A stretch of DNA of 64,000 nucleotides from Pustulibacterium marinum (GTDB lineage Bacteria > Bacteroidota > Bacteroidia > Flavobacteriales > Flavobacteriaceae). The notes under the pieces are model-generated. The model was not told where the DNA came from and did no database searches. It saw nothing but the letters and a program-made list of their open reading frames with translations. A program made the position numbers and the translations under genes. Location: NCBI RefSeq assembly GCF_900116665.1, contig NZ_FPBK01000009.1, positions 62,001 through 126,000 of the forward strand, read 5' to 3'. Of this stretch, positions 26,053-34,250 are shown piece by piece; position 1 is the first letter of the stretch; every line of letters starts with the position of its first letter.

Positions 26053-26916
26053 ATGAAAACTTTACAATTATCAAAGATTATTGCCGGAACCATGACCTGG
26101 GGAAAATGGGGCAAAAAATTCTCATCACAACATATTGCAGACCTTCAAAACTACTATGTAGGCAAAGGAATCACTTCATTTGACCATGCTGATATTTATG
26201 GTGATTATACTACCGAAGCTGATTTTGGAAAAGGTTTTGCTGAAAGTGGAATAGCTAGAGAAAAAGTACAATTTATCACAAAATGTGGTATTCAAATGGT
26301 ATGCGAAAATCGTGATTTTGCAGTGAAACATTACGATTACTCCAAAGAACACATTATTGAAAGTGTTCACAACTCGCTAAAAAACCTACAAACTGATTAT
26401 ATAGATGTTTTGCTCTTACATAGGCCAAGCCCCTTAATGCATCCGGGAGTTATAGCAGAAGCAATTCAAGATCTGAAAGAGGCCAACAAAGTATTACATT
26501 TTGGTGTTTCTAACTTTACGCCTTCACAAGTTGCTATGCTTTCTAAATATATTTCGGTGGAAATTAATCAAATTGAATTCTCTTTAACGCATCATGAAGC
26601 CATGCTAAATGGAAGTCTTGATCAAATGATAGAGAACGACATTGTACCTATGGCATGGAGTCCGCTGGGAAATTATTTTACCAAAAAATATCCATCTTTA
26701 AAGCATGCTTTGAAGATTACAGCTAGTAAATACAAAACTACGGAAGACACCGTTCTACTAGCCTGGATTTTAAAACATCCGGCAGGAATTTTACCCGTAA
26801 TAGGTACCACACAAAAAGAAAGAATAAACAAAGCCTTGGAAGCTTTGGAAATAAATTTAAGTTTAGAAGACTGGTTTTACATTTTGCAAATTGCAACAGG
26901 AAATCCAGTAGCCTAA
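26053..26916 (+). CDS. Aldo/keto reductase
   Basis: A 287-residue NADPH-dependent oxidoreductase of the AKR superfamily, close in pattern to the YdhF-type subgroup. It has GTMTWGKWG near the start, the active-site region FDHADIYGDY (Asp and Tyr), the Lys in ITKCGIQ, the catalytic His region LLLHRPSPLM, VSNFTPSQVA, NQIEFSL and the C-terminal cofactor site PVIGTTQKERINKA. The substrate is unknown. It is followed after 12 bases by an SDR gene, so the two reductases are probably co-expressed. The start is placed at the ATG rather than at the upstream TTG that lies in the promoter box. Confidence 0.9.
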   Translation: MKTLQLSKIIAGTMTWGKWGKKFSSQHIADLQNYYVGKGITSFDHADIYGDYTTEADFGKGFAESGIAREKVQFITKCGIQMVCENRDFAVKHYDYSKEHIIESVHNSLKNLQTDYIDVLLLHRPSPLMHPGVIAEAIQDLKEANKVLHFGVSNFTPSQVAMLSKYISVEINQIEFSLTHHEAMLNGSLDQMIENDIVPMAWSPLGNYFTKKYPSLKHALKITASKYKTTEDTVLLAWILKHPAGILPVIGTTQKERINKALEALEINLSLEDWFYILQIATGNPVA

Positions 26917-26928
26917 AATTCAAAAAAT

Positions 26929-27684
26929 ATGAGTACAAAAACTGCTTTTATTACAGGAGCTACCAGTGGTATTGGCGAAGCCACTGCAAGACTTTTTGCT
27001 GAAAATAATATCAATGTGATTCTGTGCGGAAGACGTGCCGATCGTTTAGAAAAATTACAGACAGAGCTTGCTAATAAAGTAAGCGTACACACGCTATCTT
27101 TTGATGTTCGTGATAAAAAAGCTGTTGCAGACGCTATTGAAAGTTTACCTGCTGAATTTTCAAAAATTGATATCTTAATCAACAATGCCGGAAATGCACA
27201 CGGATTAGACCCTATACAAACCGGAAGTCTTGAAGATTGGGATGCGATGATTGATATCAACGTGAAAGGATTGCTTTACGTTTCAAAAGCAATCATTCCT
27301 AAAATGATGGCGCAACAATCCGGACATATTATCAATATCAGTTCTATTGCCGGAAAGGAAGTGTACCCAAACGGAAATGTATACTGTGCCAGCAAACATG
27401 CGGTTGACGCACTTAACCAATCCATGCGAATGGACCTAAACGGAAATGGTATTCGAGTAGGCGCTATCAACCCAGGAATGGTAGATACTGAGTTTAGCGA
27501 AGTACGCTTCAAAGGTGATAAAGAACGCGCCGCAAACGTCTACAAAGGTTTTGATGCCTTAACGGCTCATGACATTGCAGATGTAATTCACTTTGTGGTT
27601 ACCAGACCTTATCATGTGAATATAGTCGATTTGCTCATTCTGCCAACGGCACAAGCCAGCGCTACGCAAACGCACAAATCATAA
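26929..27684 (+). CDS. Short-chain dehydrogenase/reductase, YdfG-like
   Basis: A 251-residue classical SDR. Cofactor motif ITGATSGIGEATARLF lies at residues 8-23, with NADP preference suggested by CGRRADR after beta-2. NNAGNAHG (about 86-93), the catalytic Ser in INISSIAGKE and YCASKHAV (Tyr/Lys, about 152-159) are all present, and INPGMVDTEF follows. The pattern matches the serine/3-hydroxy acid dehydrogenase group (YdfG), which oxidises L-allo-threonine and related hydroxy acids, but substrate assignment is inference. It lies 12 bases downstream of the AKR gene and ends at a terminator. Confidence 0.9.
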   Translation: MSTKTAFITGATSGIGEATARLFAENNINVILCGRRADRLEKLQTELANKVSVHTLSFDVRDKKAVADAIESLPAEFSKIDILINNAGNAHGLDPIQTGSLEDWDAMIDINVKGLLYVSKAIIPKMMAQQSGHIINISSIAGKEVYPNGNVYCASKHAVDALNQSMRMDLNGNGIRVGAINPGMVDTEFSEVRFKGDKERAANVYKGFDALTAHDIADVIHFVVTRPYHVNIVDLLILPTAQASATQTHKS

Positions 27685-27690
27685 AACACA

Positions 27691-27718
27691 AAAAAGCCAC
27701 TTCTTCAAGTGGCTTTTT
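27691..27718. terminator. Bidirectional terminator after the SDR gene
   Basis: AAAAAGCCACTT pairs with AAGTGGCTTTTT around loop CTTC. It lies between convergent SDR and dioxygenase genes. Confidence 0.85.
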
Positions 27719-27744
27719 CTATTTTAAAACTAAATTATTTGGTT

Positions 27745-28614
27745 TTACCCTAACTTCACAGAAGTCATAGTCAATGATCCTGCGACTGCTTTGTCATTAA
27801 AAAACGAAACATCGTCTTTATCATTCTGCATTCCTAGCGTATACAGTAACGGCAAATAATGCTCTGGAGTTGGAATTGCATATTGAGCTGCTCTACCCAG
27901 TTGATGGTAATTAATTAGCGGCGTATGTGCCTTGTTCGAAATTAAATTCTTGAATTGTTCATTCAAATCTAACGCCCAATCATATCCATACGTGTCATTT
28001 ATTTTATCCCAAGCAACCATTCTCAAGTTGTGCACCATGTTTCCGCTACCAATGATCAAGACTCCTTTTTTTCGAAGTGATTGCAATTGTTGCGCTAATT
28101 GATAGTGATATTGCGCTGGTTTTGAATAATCGATACTCAATTGTAATACCGGAATATCAGCATCTGGATACATGTGACGAACTACCGTCCAAGCACCGTG
28201 ATCTAATCCCCAATCATGGTCTAAAACAATATCTGTTGAAGTCACTAATTTTGAAGTTTCTTCGGCCAATTCAGGATTTCCAGGAGCGTTGTATTGTACA
28301 TCGAATAACGCTTGCGGAAAACCTCCAAAATCATGAATAGTTTCTGGGAAGTCCATGGCGGTAATTCGGGTTCCTTTGGTATACCAGTGTGCCGAAACTG
28401 CCAGCACTGCAGACGGTAATGGAATTTCTTTCGCCATACTCGCCCATCTTCTGGAAAATTCATTGTCTTCAATCCCATTCATTGGAGAACCGTGACCAAT
28501 AAATAATACCGGCATTGGTTTTTCTCTTTCTTTTAATCCTGAAGCGAAATTATTCAACGATGATAATCCTATAGTTCCCATAGCCATTGTTTTTATAAAC
28601 TCTTTTCTTTTCAT
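27745..28614 (-). CDS. ygiD: Extradiol ring-cleavage dioxygenase, 4,5-DOPA dioxygenase family
   Basis: A 289-residue LigB-type enzyme. Family motifs are VLFIGHGSPMNG (metal His, about 36-47), VSAHWYTKGT (second His region), HDFGGFPQALFDVQYNAPG, LDHDWGLDHGAWTVV and IIGSGNMVHNLR. These proteins open catechol rings such as DOPA with Fe or Zn in the active site. The first 26 residues (KRKEFIKTMAMGTIGLSS) look like a Tat-type signal with RK in place of RR, so export is possible. It lies 15 bases after a VOC-family gene, itself a typical ring-cleavage or glyoxalase fold, which suggests joint action on catecholic or quinone compounds. Confidence 0.88.
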   Translation of the reverse strand: MKRKEFIKTMAMGTIGLSSLNNFASGLKEREKPMPVLFIGHGSPMNGIEDNEFSRRWASMAKEIPLPSAVLAVSAHWYTKGTRITAMDFPETIHDFGGFPQALFDVQYNAPGNPELAEETSKLVTSTDIVLDHDWGLDHGAWTVVRHMYPDADIPVLQLSIDYSKPAQYHYQLAQQLQSLRKKGVLIIGSGNMVHNLRMVAWDKINDTYGYDWALDLNEQFKNLISNKAHTPLINYHQLGRAAQYAIPTPEHYLPLLYTLGMQNDKDDVSFFNDKAVAGSLTMTSVKLG

Positions 28615-28629
28615 ATCAACCTCCTTAAT

Positions 28630-29124
28630 TTAATCTGCTAAGGCTAGCAAAGCATCTAAATCTAACGGACGAACGTACATATCCAATTTTCCATCTGCTG
28701 TCCACGGCCATTCTTCTTTGGGTTTATCCCAGTACAATTCTACACCGTGATTATCGGGGTCTCTTATATACAAAGCTAAAGAAACTCCATGATCGGAAGA
28801 TCCGATTCTTAAATTTTCTACCTGACTAATACGCTTGTAAATATTCGCCAAGTCTTTTTTAGTAGGATACAAAATTGCCAAATGATACAACCCTGTCCCT
28901 TCTCTGGTATCTGGCGCAGCGTCTTTACTGTGCCAAGTATTTAATCCTATATGGTGATGATAGCCACCTGCCGAAACAAAAGCAGCTTCTTCACCATATT
29001 TCTGAATCAATTCAAAACCAAGTAAATCACAATAAAATTGTATAGATGTATCAAGATTAGACACTCGTAAATGTACATGTCCTATTTGTGTTTTTGGGGG
29101 AACTTGATATTTTGAATCTTTCAT
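28630..29124 (-). CDS. VOC family protein (glyoxalase/ring-cleavage dioxygenase type)
   Basis: A 164-residue vicinal oxygen chelate protein, resembling the N-terminal half of CatE-type catechol 2,3-dioxygenases. Metal ligands are likely His in IGHVHLRVSNLDTSIQFY, the HHH cluster in GGYHHHIGLNTW and Glu in DNHGVELYWDKP. It is shorter than two-module extradiol dioxygenases, so it would work as a dimer. It is in a run of same-strand genes with YceI upstream and the DOPA-dioxygenase-like gene 15 bases downstream. The substrate is unknown. Confidence 0.88.
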   Translation of the reverse strand: MKDSKYQVPPKTQIGHVHLRVSNLDTSIQFYCDLLGFELIQKYGEEAAFVSAGGYHHHIGLNTWHSKDAAPDTREGTGLYHLAILYPTKKDLANIYKRISQVENLRIGSSDHGVSLALYIRDPDNHGVELYWDKPKEEWPWTADGKLDMYVRPLDLDALLALAD

Positions 29125-29170
29125 AGGAATTACTTTTTAATGTGATTTACCTGATCTATTAAACTAGTTC

Positions 29171-29743
29171 TTATTGAGCAAACTCAGCATTCACTTCAAT
29201 ATTTACCTCATCACTGATCATTGGAGCAGGGAATTTTTCACCAAGATTAAAGTCTGAACGTTTTACTGTACCTGTAATTTGGAAACCTTGTGTCTCTTTG
29301 TTATTCATTGGGTTTACAGTAGTTCCTCTGTTCAAAGCATCTAAGGTTACTTTTTTAGTTACTCCGTGCATAGTTAAGTTACCAGTGATTTTCAACTTGT
29401 TTTTCCCTGCAGTTTTAACGGAAGTACTTTTGAAGGTTAGAGTTGGATATTTCTCCACATCAAAGAAATCGGCACTTTTTAAGTGATTGTTTCTAGCCTC
29501 CACTCTTGTGTCTATAGAAGCACTTTTAGCAGTAAAATTGAAAACAGCATCACTAAAATCTTTTTTAGAAGCTTCAATAGTAATATCTACATCTGTAAAA
29601 GCTCCAGAAATTGTATTGATTCCTAAGTGAGTTACCTCAAAACCTACTTGTGTGTGAGGGTCATCGTTTGTCCAAGTTGAAGCAGCAATAGTAAAAGCGC
29701 TTAATGATACAAATGCGATTGCGGCAAAAAATAATTTTTTCAT
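29171..29743 (-). CDS. YceI family periplasmic protein
   Basis: A 190-residue lipocalin-like periplasmic protein. It has a signal peptide (MKKLFFAAIAFVSLSAFTIA) followed by the YceI domain: DDPHTQVGFEVTHLGINTIS, DARNNHLKS-type VEARNNHLKSADFFDVEKYP, GNLTMHGVTKKVTLDA and GFQITGTVKRSDFNLG. YceI proteins bind polyisoprenoids or quinone-like lipids. The frame is open to 29836, but a -7 box on the minus strand at 29783-29790 lies inside that extension, and the signal peptide starts at 29743, so this start is chosen. It lies next to crp-like, VOC and dioxygenase genes. Confidence 0.93.
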   Translation of the reverse strand: MKKLFFAAIAFVSLSAFTIAASTWTNDDPHTQVGFEVTHLGINTISGAFTDVDITIEASKKDFSDAVFNFTAKSASIDTRVEARNNHLKSADFFDVEKYPTLTFKSTSVKTAGKNKLKITGNLTMHGVTKKVTLDALNRGTTVNPMNNKETQGFQITGTVKRSDFNLGEKFPAPMISDEVNIEVNAEFAQ

Positions 29744-29782
29744 GATTCTAATTTTATAATTGTTTTTTGAATTTCTACATGA

Positions 29783-29810
29783 CAAATGTACCACCACAAG
29801 GCAGCCCAAA
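29783..29810 (-). promoter_or_regulatory. Promoter of the YceI gene
   Basis: On the minus strand TACATTTG (29790-29783) fits TAnnTTTG, with TTTG at 29810-29807 as a -33 box 16 bases upstream. It lies 39 bases before the ATG at 29743. Confidence 0.55.
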
Positions 29811-29864
29811 TCATTGATCGAAATCAAGAAATACAACTATCGTCATCAAAATGAAAAAAGGAAG

Positions 29865-30446
29865 CTATTTTGCTTTAGCTATTCTTCGGCGTACACGGCT
29901 CAAAGTTTCTGGAGTTAAGCCTAAATAAGACGCAATCATATGTTGTGGTACTCGGTTAGCAATATTTGGATAGCGATTCATAAAATCGGAATAACACATA
30001 TCGGGCGAACTGCTCATACTTGAATTGAAACGTTGTTGTAAAGCTACATAGGCAGCCGTAATTAATTCTCTGGTAAACGTTTCGTAGCAGTGCGATTGAG
30101 AAAGTAAAATTTCATGATCTTCTTTAGCTATGAGAATAATTTCTGAATCTTCTACCGCATCTATAAAAAGTGTAGCTGGTTCTTCCGTAAAAAAGCTATA
30201 CAAATCGGCAATATGCCAACCTTCGGGCGCAAATTGTACAATGTGTTCATTCCCATTTTCATCAATTGTATAGGCGCGCAACATGCCTTTTTGCACAAAA
30301 AATGTATGCTTGCAAACCGCTCCTTCTTGTAGAAGAATGTCTTTCTTTTTCAAGCTTTTCAAAGAAAGATGTTTGCTTATTAGTGCTTTATCTGTTGTTG
30401 CTACAGGCGCTTTTTCATTGAATTTTTCAAAATAGAAATCGAACAT
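29865..30446 (-). CDS. Crp/Fnr family transcriptional regulator
   Basis: A 193-residue regulator with a cyclic-nucleotide-binding-type beta barrel (about 25-120: LLQEGAVCKHTFFVQKGMLR, then APEGWHIADLYSFF) and a C-terminal winged helix whose recognition segment is ASYLGLTPETLSRVRRRIAK. The Arg that contacts cAMP in true Crp is not evident, so the effector is unknown. It precedes the YceI - VOC - dioxygenase genes on the same strand, although the YceI gene has its own promoter, so it may regulate them. There are no Fnr iron-sulfur cysteines. Confidence 0.9.
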   Translation of the reverse strand: MFDFYFEKFNEKAPVATTDKALISKHLSLKSLKKKDILLQEGAVCKHTFFVQKGMLRAYTIDENGNEHIVQFAPEGWHIADLYSFFTEEPATLFIDAVEDSEIILIAKEDHEILLSQSHCYETFTRELITAAYVALQQRFNSSMSSSPDMCYSDFMNRYPNIANRVPQHMIASYLGLTPETLSRVRRRIAKAK

Positions 30447-30599
30447 TTACAAGCCTTTTAAAGAGCTTACAAAGTACGTATTTTTCTAAAAATAGTTGAT
30501 AACCTGCTTACTTAGTTCATAAGTTTTACAATACGGTAAAGTTAATTTTCGTTTTTATATGTACATTTAAAAACAGCATCTAATCCTTTCTAAATCAAA

Positions 30600-31736
30600 A
30601 TGATTAACAAACGACTTCTTGTTAAAAACCTACTTGCGCACAACGATGAAAATAGTTTTTATGACAAGAAACGTTTCATCAATATTGGTGAAAAAGAAGG
30701 AAAAGCCAAGTTTTTAAAACACGTTTGTGCGTTGGCCAACTCAAACCCCTGCAACAATTGTTTTATTGTGATTGGTGTAGAAGATGAGGAAAACAAAATT
30801 GTTGGAGTTGATTTCTTTGACGACAGTAAAATACAAAACCTCATCAATGCGTATTTAGACAATGCTCCACTAATTTCTTATGAAAACATTCCGTTTCCGC
30901 ACTTGCCCGAAAATAAAGTTGTTGGCTTAGTTACCATAAGATCTAACGGAAAAGTTTGCGCACTCCGAAAGAATATTTGGAAGTATTATGGCGGTTCGGT
31001 TTTCTTTAGAGACGGCAGCATGAGCATGCCCAAAGTTTTTGATATTCAACTTAAGGACACCAATTCGCAAACCGTTGCTAAAATTGAAAAACAAGCCAGT
31101 AATAATATTGAGTTAACCCTGAACGGCGTTATTGATTTTCTCTACAATCGGCATAACGACTTGCAAGGACATTACAAGGTTTTTAAAGAGCAATTTGTGG
31201 TTTGCTGGGCCGGAACCACCAAAAAAAGTTTTGATAAAACCTATTATTCCCGCGTAGATATTGAGTTGATCAACGAACAGGTGAAACTGTTTTATTCGGC
31301 TTTGGATGAAGTGGAAATTATTTTTAACAACGATTCATTTTCCATTATTGAATATGTACATATTGGACTTCGGAACCGGAAAAAATACTATCCGCTAGAA
31401 CAGGTTGAAATTTCCTTTTTTGATAACGGAACTTATAAAATTGAAAGCACGCTCTTATTTTCGCCTCCGCAATACGATAAAAAAACGCTGCATCATATCT
31501 ACAACACCAACAATGCGATTCTGAATAAACTCAAGAAAAAAATTCCGTTGCGCCCACACGATCAGCGCGATTTGAAAAACTTACCAGCAACCTATTTGGT
31601 GTGTGCTTTGAACGGTTTTGAAGATGCAAGAAATCTATTGGAAGAAAACCGCTGGCTTATTAAAGATCATAACCGGGAAGTCTACGAATCACTCAAAGAA
31701 TGTTTGCGAATTTTGAGAAAGGTAAAATATAGTTAA
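30600..31736 (+). CDS. AlbA_2 (Schlafen-type) domain protein
   Basis: A 378-residue cytoplasmic protein. The first 150 residues are an AlbA_2/Schlafen-like domain: KKRFINIGEKEGKAKFLKHV, CALANSNPCNNCFIVIGVED, the family-typical VVGLVTIRSNGKVCALRKN and the ring of charged residues around YYGGSVFFRDGSMSMPK. The remaining 220 residues (about 160-378) are alpha/beta and not recognised. Proteins with this domain bind nucleic acids, and some act as regulators or RNases, but nothing here fixes the role. It stands alone, divergent from the crp-like gene, and has a somewhat higher GC than its neighbours, so horizontal acquisition is possible. Confidence 0.75.
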   Translation: MINKRLLVKNLLAHNDENSFYDKKRFINIGEKEGKAKFLKHVCALANSNPCNNCFIVIGVEDEENKIVGVDFFDDSKIQNLINAYLDNAPLISYENIPFPHLPENKVVGLVTIRSNGKVCALRKNIWKYYGGSVFFRDGSMSMPKVFDIQLKDTNSQTVAKIEKQASNNIELTLNGVIDFLYNRHNDLQGHYKVFKEQFVVCWAGTTKKSFDKTYYSRVDIELINEQVKLFYSALDEVEIIFNNDSFSIIEYVHIGLRNRKKYYPLEQVEISFFDNGTYKIESTLLFSPPQYDKKTLHHIYNTNNAILNKLKKKIPLRPHDQRDLKNLPATYLVCALNGFEDARNLLEENRWLIKDHNREVYESLKECLRILRKVKYS

Positions 31737-31829
31737 ATCAGTTCATTTTCATAGATTTCGCAAGGGTTTTAGCTTCACAAAAGGTATCTTTACACTTCGT
31801 TTTTCATACCCAAAAAGATATAATTCCAC

Positions 31830-32903
31830 ATGAAAACAAAAATTTCCTTTTTACTGTTTTTTGTATTTACCAGTTTCGCTTTTAGTCAAGATGAGCCAAT
31901 TACCATTGGTCATAAATTTCATTTAGAATCTAAAGTTTTAGGAGAAGATCGTGAAGTTTGGATTAGTCTTCCTAACAATTACAACGACTCTATTTACACC
32001 AAAGAAAATTACAGTGTTTGCTATTTTTTTGATGGTGACGCCCATTTTGAAAACATGGTTGCACAAAGCAATCGACTTTCGAGCGGATTGTATGCTTCTA
32101 TGCCTAATACGATTATGGTAGGAATTTTACAAAAAGACAGAACACATGAATTAACCCCAACCAACATGAAAGCACCGGCAGATTGGAAACGGGTTGATTT
32201 TTCTAAAAGCGGTGGTTATCCTGATTTCTTGAATTTTATTCAGAATGATCTCAAACCCTATATCAATAAAAAATACAGAACTAATGGTTACGAAATTCTT
32301 GTAGGACATTCCTTTGGCGGATTGGCAACTACCTATACTTTCATTAATCATCCTGAGTATTTTGACGCGTATATAGCTTTAGACCCTAGTATTTGGTGGG
32401 ATGATGCTTTACTTTTAAAACAATTAGATACAACATCTAATCTTGAAAAATTCAATCATAAAACTTTCTTTTTAGCCAAAGCAGACGATGTAGGTTCTGG
32501 CGACAGACATCATGAAGCAATTTTAGCTTTGAACACCAAACTAGATAGCCTTCAAACTAAAACCAACTTACGTTATCAATTTTCATTTTATGAAGGAGAA
32601 GATCATGGAACTGTGGTAATTCCGGCAGAATATGACGGATTACGTTTCATTTTCAAAGGCTATCAACTGCCTGTAAAAGCTGTTATGAAAAACCCGAATT
32701 TATTAAATGATCATTTTGAAGAAGTCTCTAAAAACTTAGGTTTTACTGTTTTGCCAAGTGAAGCTTTGATAGACAAATTGGCTAAGGTTTGTGTACGTCA
32801 GGGTTCTTTAAACCAGGCAAAAACATTGCTCTACAAAAACACTATTTATTACCCAAACAGCCAGCATGCTGCAAAACGCTACAAAGACTTTAAGAGTAAG
32901 TAA
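31830..32903 (+). CDS. Alpha/beta-hydrolase (esterase D / ferric siderophore esterase type)
   Basis: A 357-residue secreted esterase. The signal peptide ends SFAFSQ (residue 20). The esterase D fold shows WISLPNNYNDS, VCYFFDGDAHFENM, the nucleophile elbow VGHSFGGLAT (Ser at about 162) and, near the end of the domain, the catalytic His in EGEDHGTVVIPA. A TPR-like segment closes the protein. Homologues include IroE/Fes-type enzymes that hydrolyse ferric enterobactin. Its convergent placement next to a DUF4374 lipoprotein and a TonB receptor fits siderophore hydrolysis in the periplasm. A different ester substrate cannot be excluded. Confidence 0.88.
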   Translation: MKTKISFLLFFVFTSFAFSQDEPITIGHKFHLESKVLGEDREVWISLPNNYNDSIYTKENYSVCYFFDGDAHFENMVAQSNRLSSGLYASMPNTIMVGILQKDRTHELTPTNMKAPADWKRVDFSKSGGYPDFLNFIQNDLKPYINKKYRTNGYEILVGHSFGGLATTYTFINHPEYFDAYIALDPSIWWDDALLLKQLDTTSNLEKFNHKTFFLAKADDVGSGDRHHEAILALNTKLDSLQTKTNLRYQFSFYEGEDHGTVVIPAEYDGLRFIFKGYQLPVKAVMKNPNLLNDHFEEVSKNLGFTVLPSEALIDKLAKVCVRQGSLNQAKTLLYKNTIYYPNSQHAAKRYKDFKSK

Positions 32904-32926
32904 TTTTAAAGCAGATAATATAAAAA

Positions 32927-32951
32927 AGCCTGTGATTAATAACCACAGGCT
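32927..32951. terminator. Bidirectional terminator between esterase and DUF4374 genes
   Basis: AGCCTGTG pairs with CACAGGCT across a 9-base partly paired loop, with an A6 run on the left and T-rich sequence on the right. The genes on each side converge. Confidence 0.8.
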
Positions 32952-32993
32952 CTTTCTTTGCAAACTAAGGATATTTGATTTGACTCAAATAAT

Positions 32994-34238
32994 TTATTCT
33001 TCAGCGTTTAATTTCCCAACTGCAGAAATGTTTTCAGCAACAACCTCAATACCTTCTGTCATAGTTGCTGTAGCAGCATCTACAATATATAAATGTGGAT
33101 TGGTACTTGTGTTAATTGGGAATACAACCTCGTCACTATCTGCATCTACATAAGGAATTCCAACAGAGGAAATATCTTCTGGCACACCGGTAACCCAATC
33201 AAAAGTTTGGTTTACTACGTTTACAACTGCAAATTTATTACGTGTGTATGATGGTGACGCACTAGCCGAAGCTGCATCTGTAAACATTTGAACTACAAAT
33301 GTATTTTCACCAACGTAATAGGTTCTGTATAATTTGTACCCATCAGAAGCAGCAGAGATATCAAAGAAATAATCTTCATCAAAAGCATATTCTCCATCAT
33401 TGATCTTTAATACTCCAGAAGCTACGTCTGCATCATCAATAGCAGAAGAAAATACATAGGTATCTCCGTTTTCAAGAACTTCAATTCCCGTTTCACCCTG
33501 AGAACGAGATTGCCCTGCAACAGGACCTGTTCTACCTTCGTCTTCAATTACTTGTTGTAATTCTAAAGCTTCGTTATAAACCGCTACGTATGTATGGTTG
33601 TTGAAATCACTTGCAAAAGCATTATCGCCACCGTCGCTACCTGCTTTTATGGTTCTAAAACCAATTAGCAATTCATCATTTCTTTGCTCAACATCTGTAA
33701 TGTATGCATACTCTCCATTACCCGCTAAAGCTTCGGTATCAATAGTAATTGGCCCTTCGATAGCCTCAGTTTCACCATTAACTGTATAGAAAGTAGCTAC
33801 TGGAGATTCGTAGTTTCTAGAAGAATATTCAATATACATTTTGTTATTAAAAATTCCTTTACTCTGAATAGAAACCGTTAAATTTAGTTCTGATCTTGCT
33901 TCTAAGGCTCCTTCAGTATCTAAAATAAACGATTGTGTAGCTCCAGGATCTGACTGATTATATATAAATGAAAAAGCAGCTAGTTCTTTGTAAAAATACC
34001 ATCTTGGCGTACCAATCACCTGTAATCCGTTACCACCTAAAGCAGACACACTTCCTTCGGTAATAGCCTCTGTACCCACTAAATATGAGTTTTCTGTATC
34101 GTCTGCAGCAATAATATATTGAGATGTTGCTGTGCTTCCTTCTGATCCGCTTGTACTAGTATCGTCATCGCTACATGAAACAGTTGAAATTACTGTTGCT
34201 AACGCCAACGCTACGTAAAATTGCTTTTTGAATAACAT
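32994..34238 (-). CDS. DUF4374 surface lipoprotein (XusB-like)
   Basis: A 414-residue lipoprotein with lipobox VSC (Cys22) followed by an acidic/serine-rich linker (SDDDTSTSGSEGST) typical of surface-exposed Bacteroidota lipoproteins. The rest is repeated beta strands of a beta-propeller as in DUF4374 proteins (YIIAADDTENSYLVGTE, YVAVYNEALELQQVIEDEGR, VNVVNQTFDWVTGVPED). Members include XusB of Bacteroides, which binds ferric enterobactin and passes it to its TonB receptor XusA. Here the gene follows a TonB receptor gene by 12 bases, the same pairing, and a Fes-like esterase lies next door. The family call is good, the ligand is inferred. Confidence 0.85.
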   Translation of the reverse strand: MLFKKQFYVALALATVISTVSCSDDDTSTSGSEGSTATSQYIIAADDTENSYLVGTEAITEGSVSALGGNGLQVIGTPRWYFYKELAAFSFIYNQSDPGATQSFILDTEGALEARSELNLTVSIQSKGIFNNKMYIEYSSRNYESPVATFYTVNGETEAIEGPITIDTEALAGNGEYAYITDVEQRNDELLIGFRTIKAGSDGGDNAFASDFNNHTYVAVYNEALELQQVIEDEGRTGPVAGQSRSQGETGIEVLENGDTYVFSSAIDDADVASGVLKINDGEYAFDEDYFFDISAASDGYKLYRTYYVGENTFVVQMFTDAASASASPSYTRNKFAVVNVVNQTFDWVTGVPEDISSVGIPYVDADSDEVVFPINTSTNPHLYIVDAATATMTEGIEVVAENISAVGKLNAEE

Positions 34239-34250
34239 AGTTTATAATAA

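Noticed and set aside
29744-29836. Upstream extension of the YceI protein
   Set aside because: A promoter lies inside it and the signal peptide begins at the later ATG.
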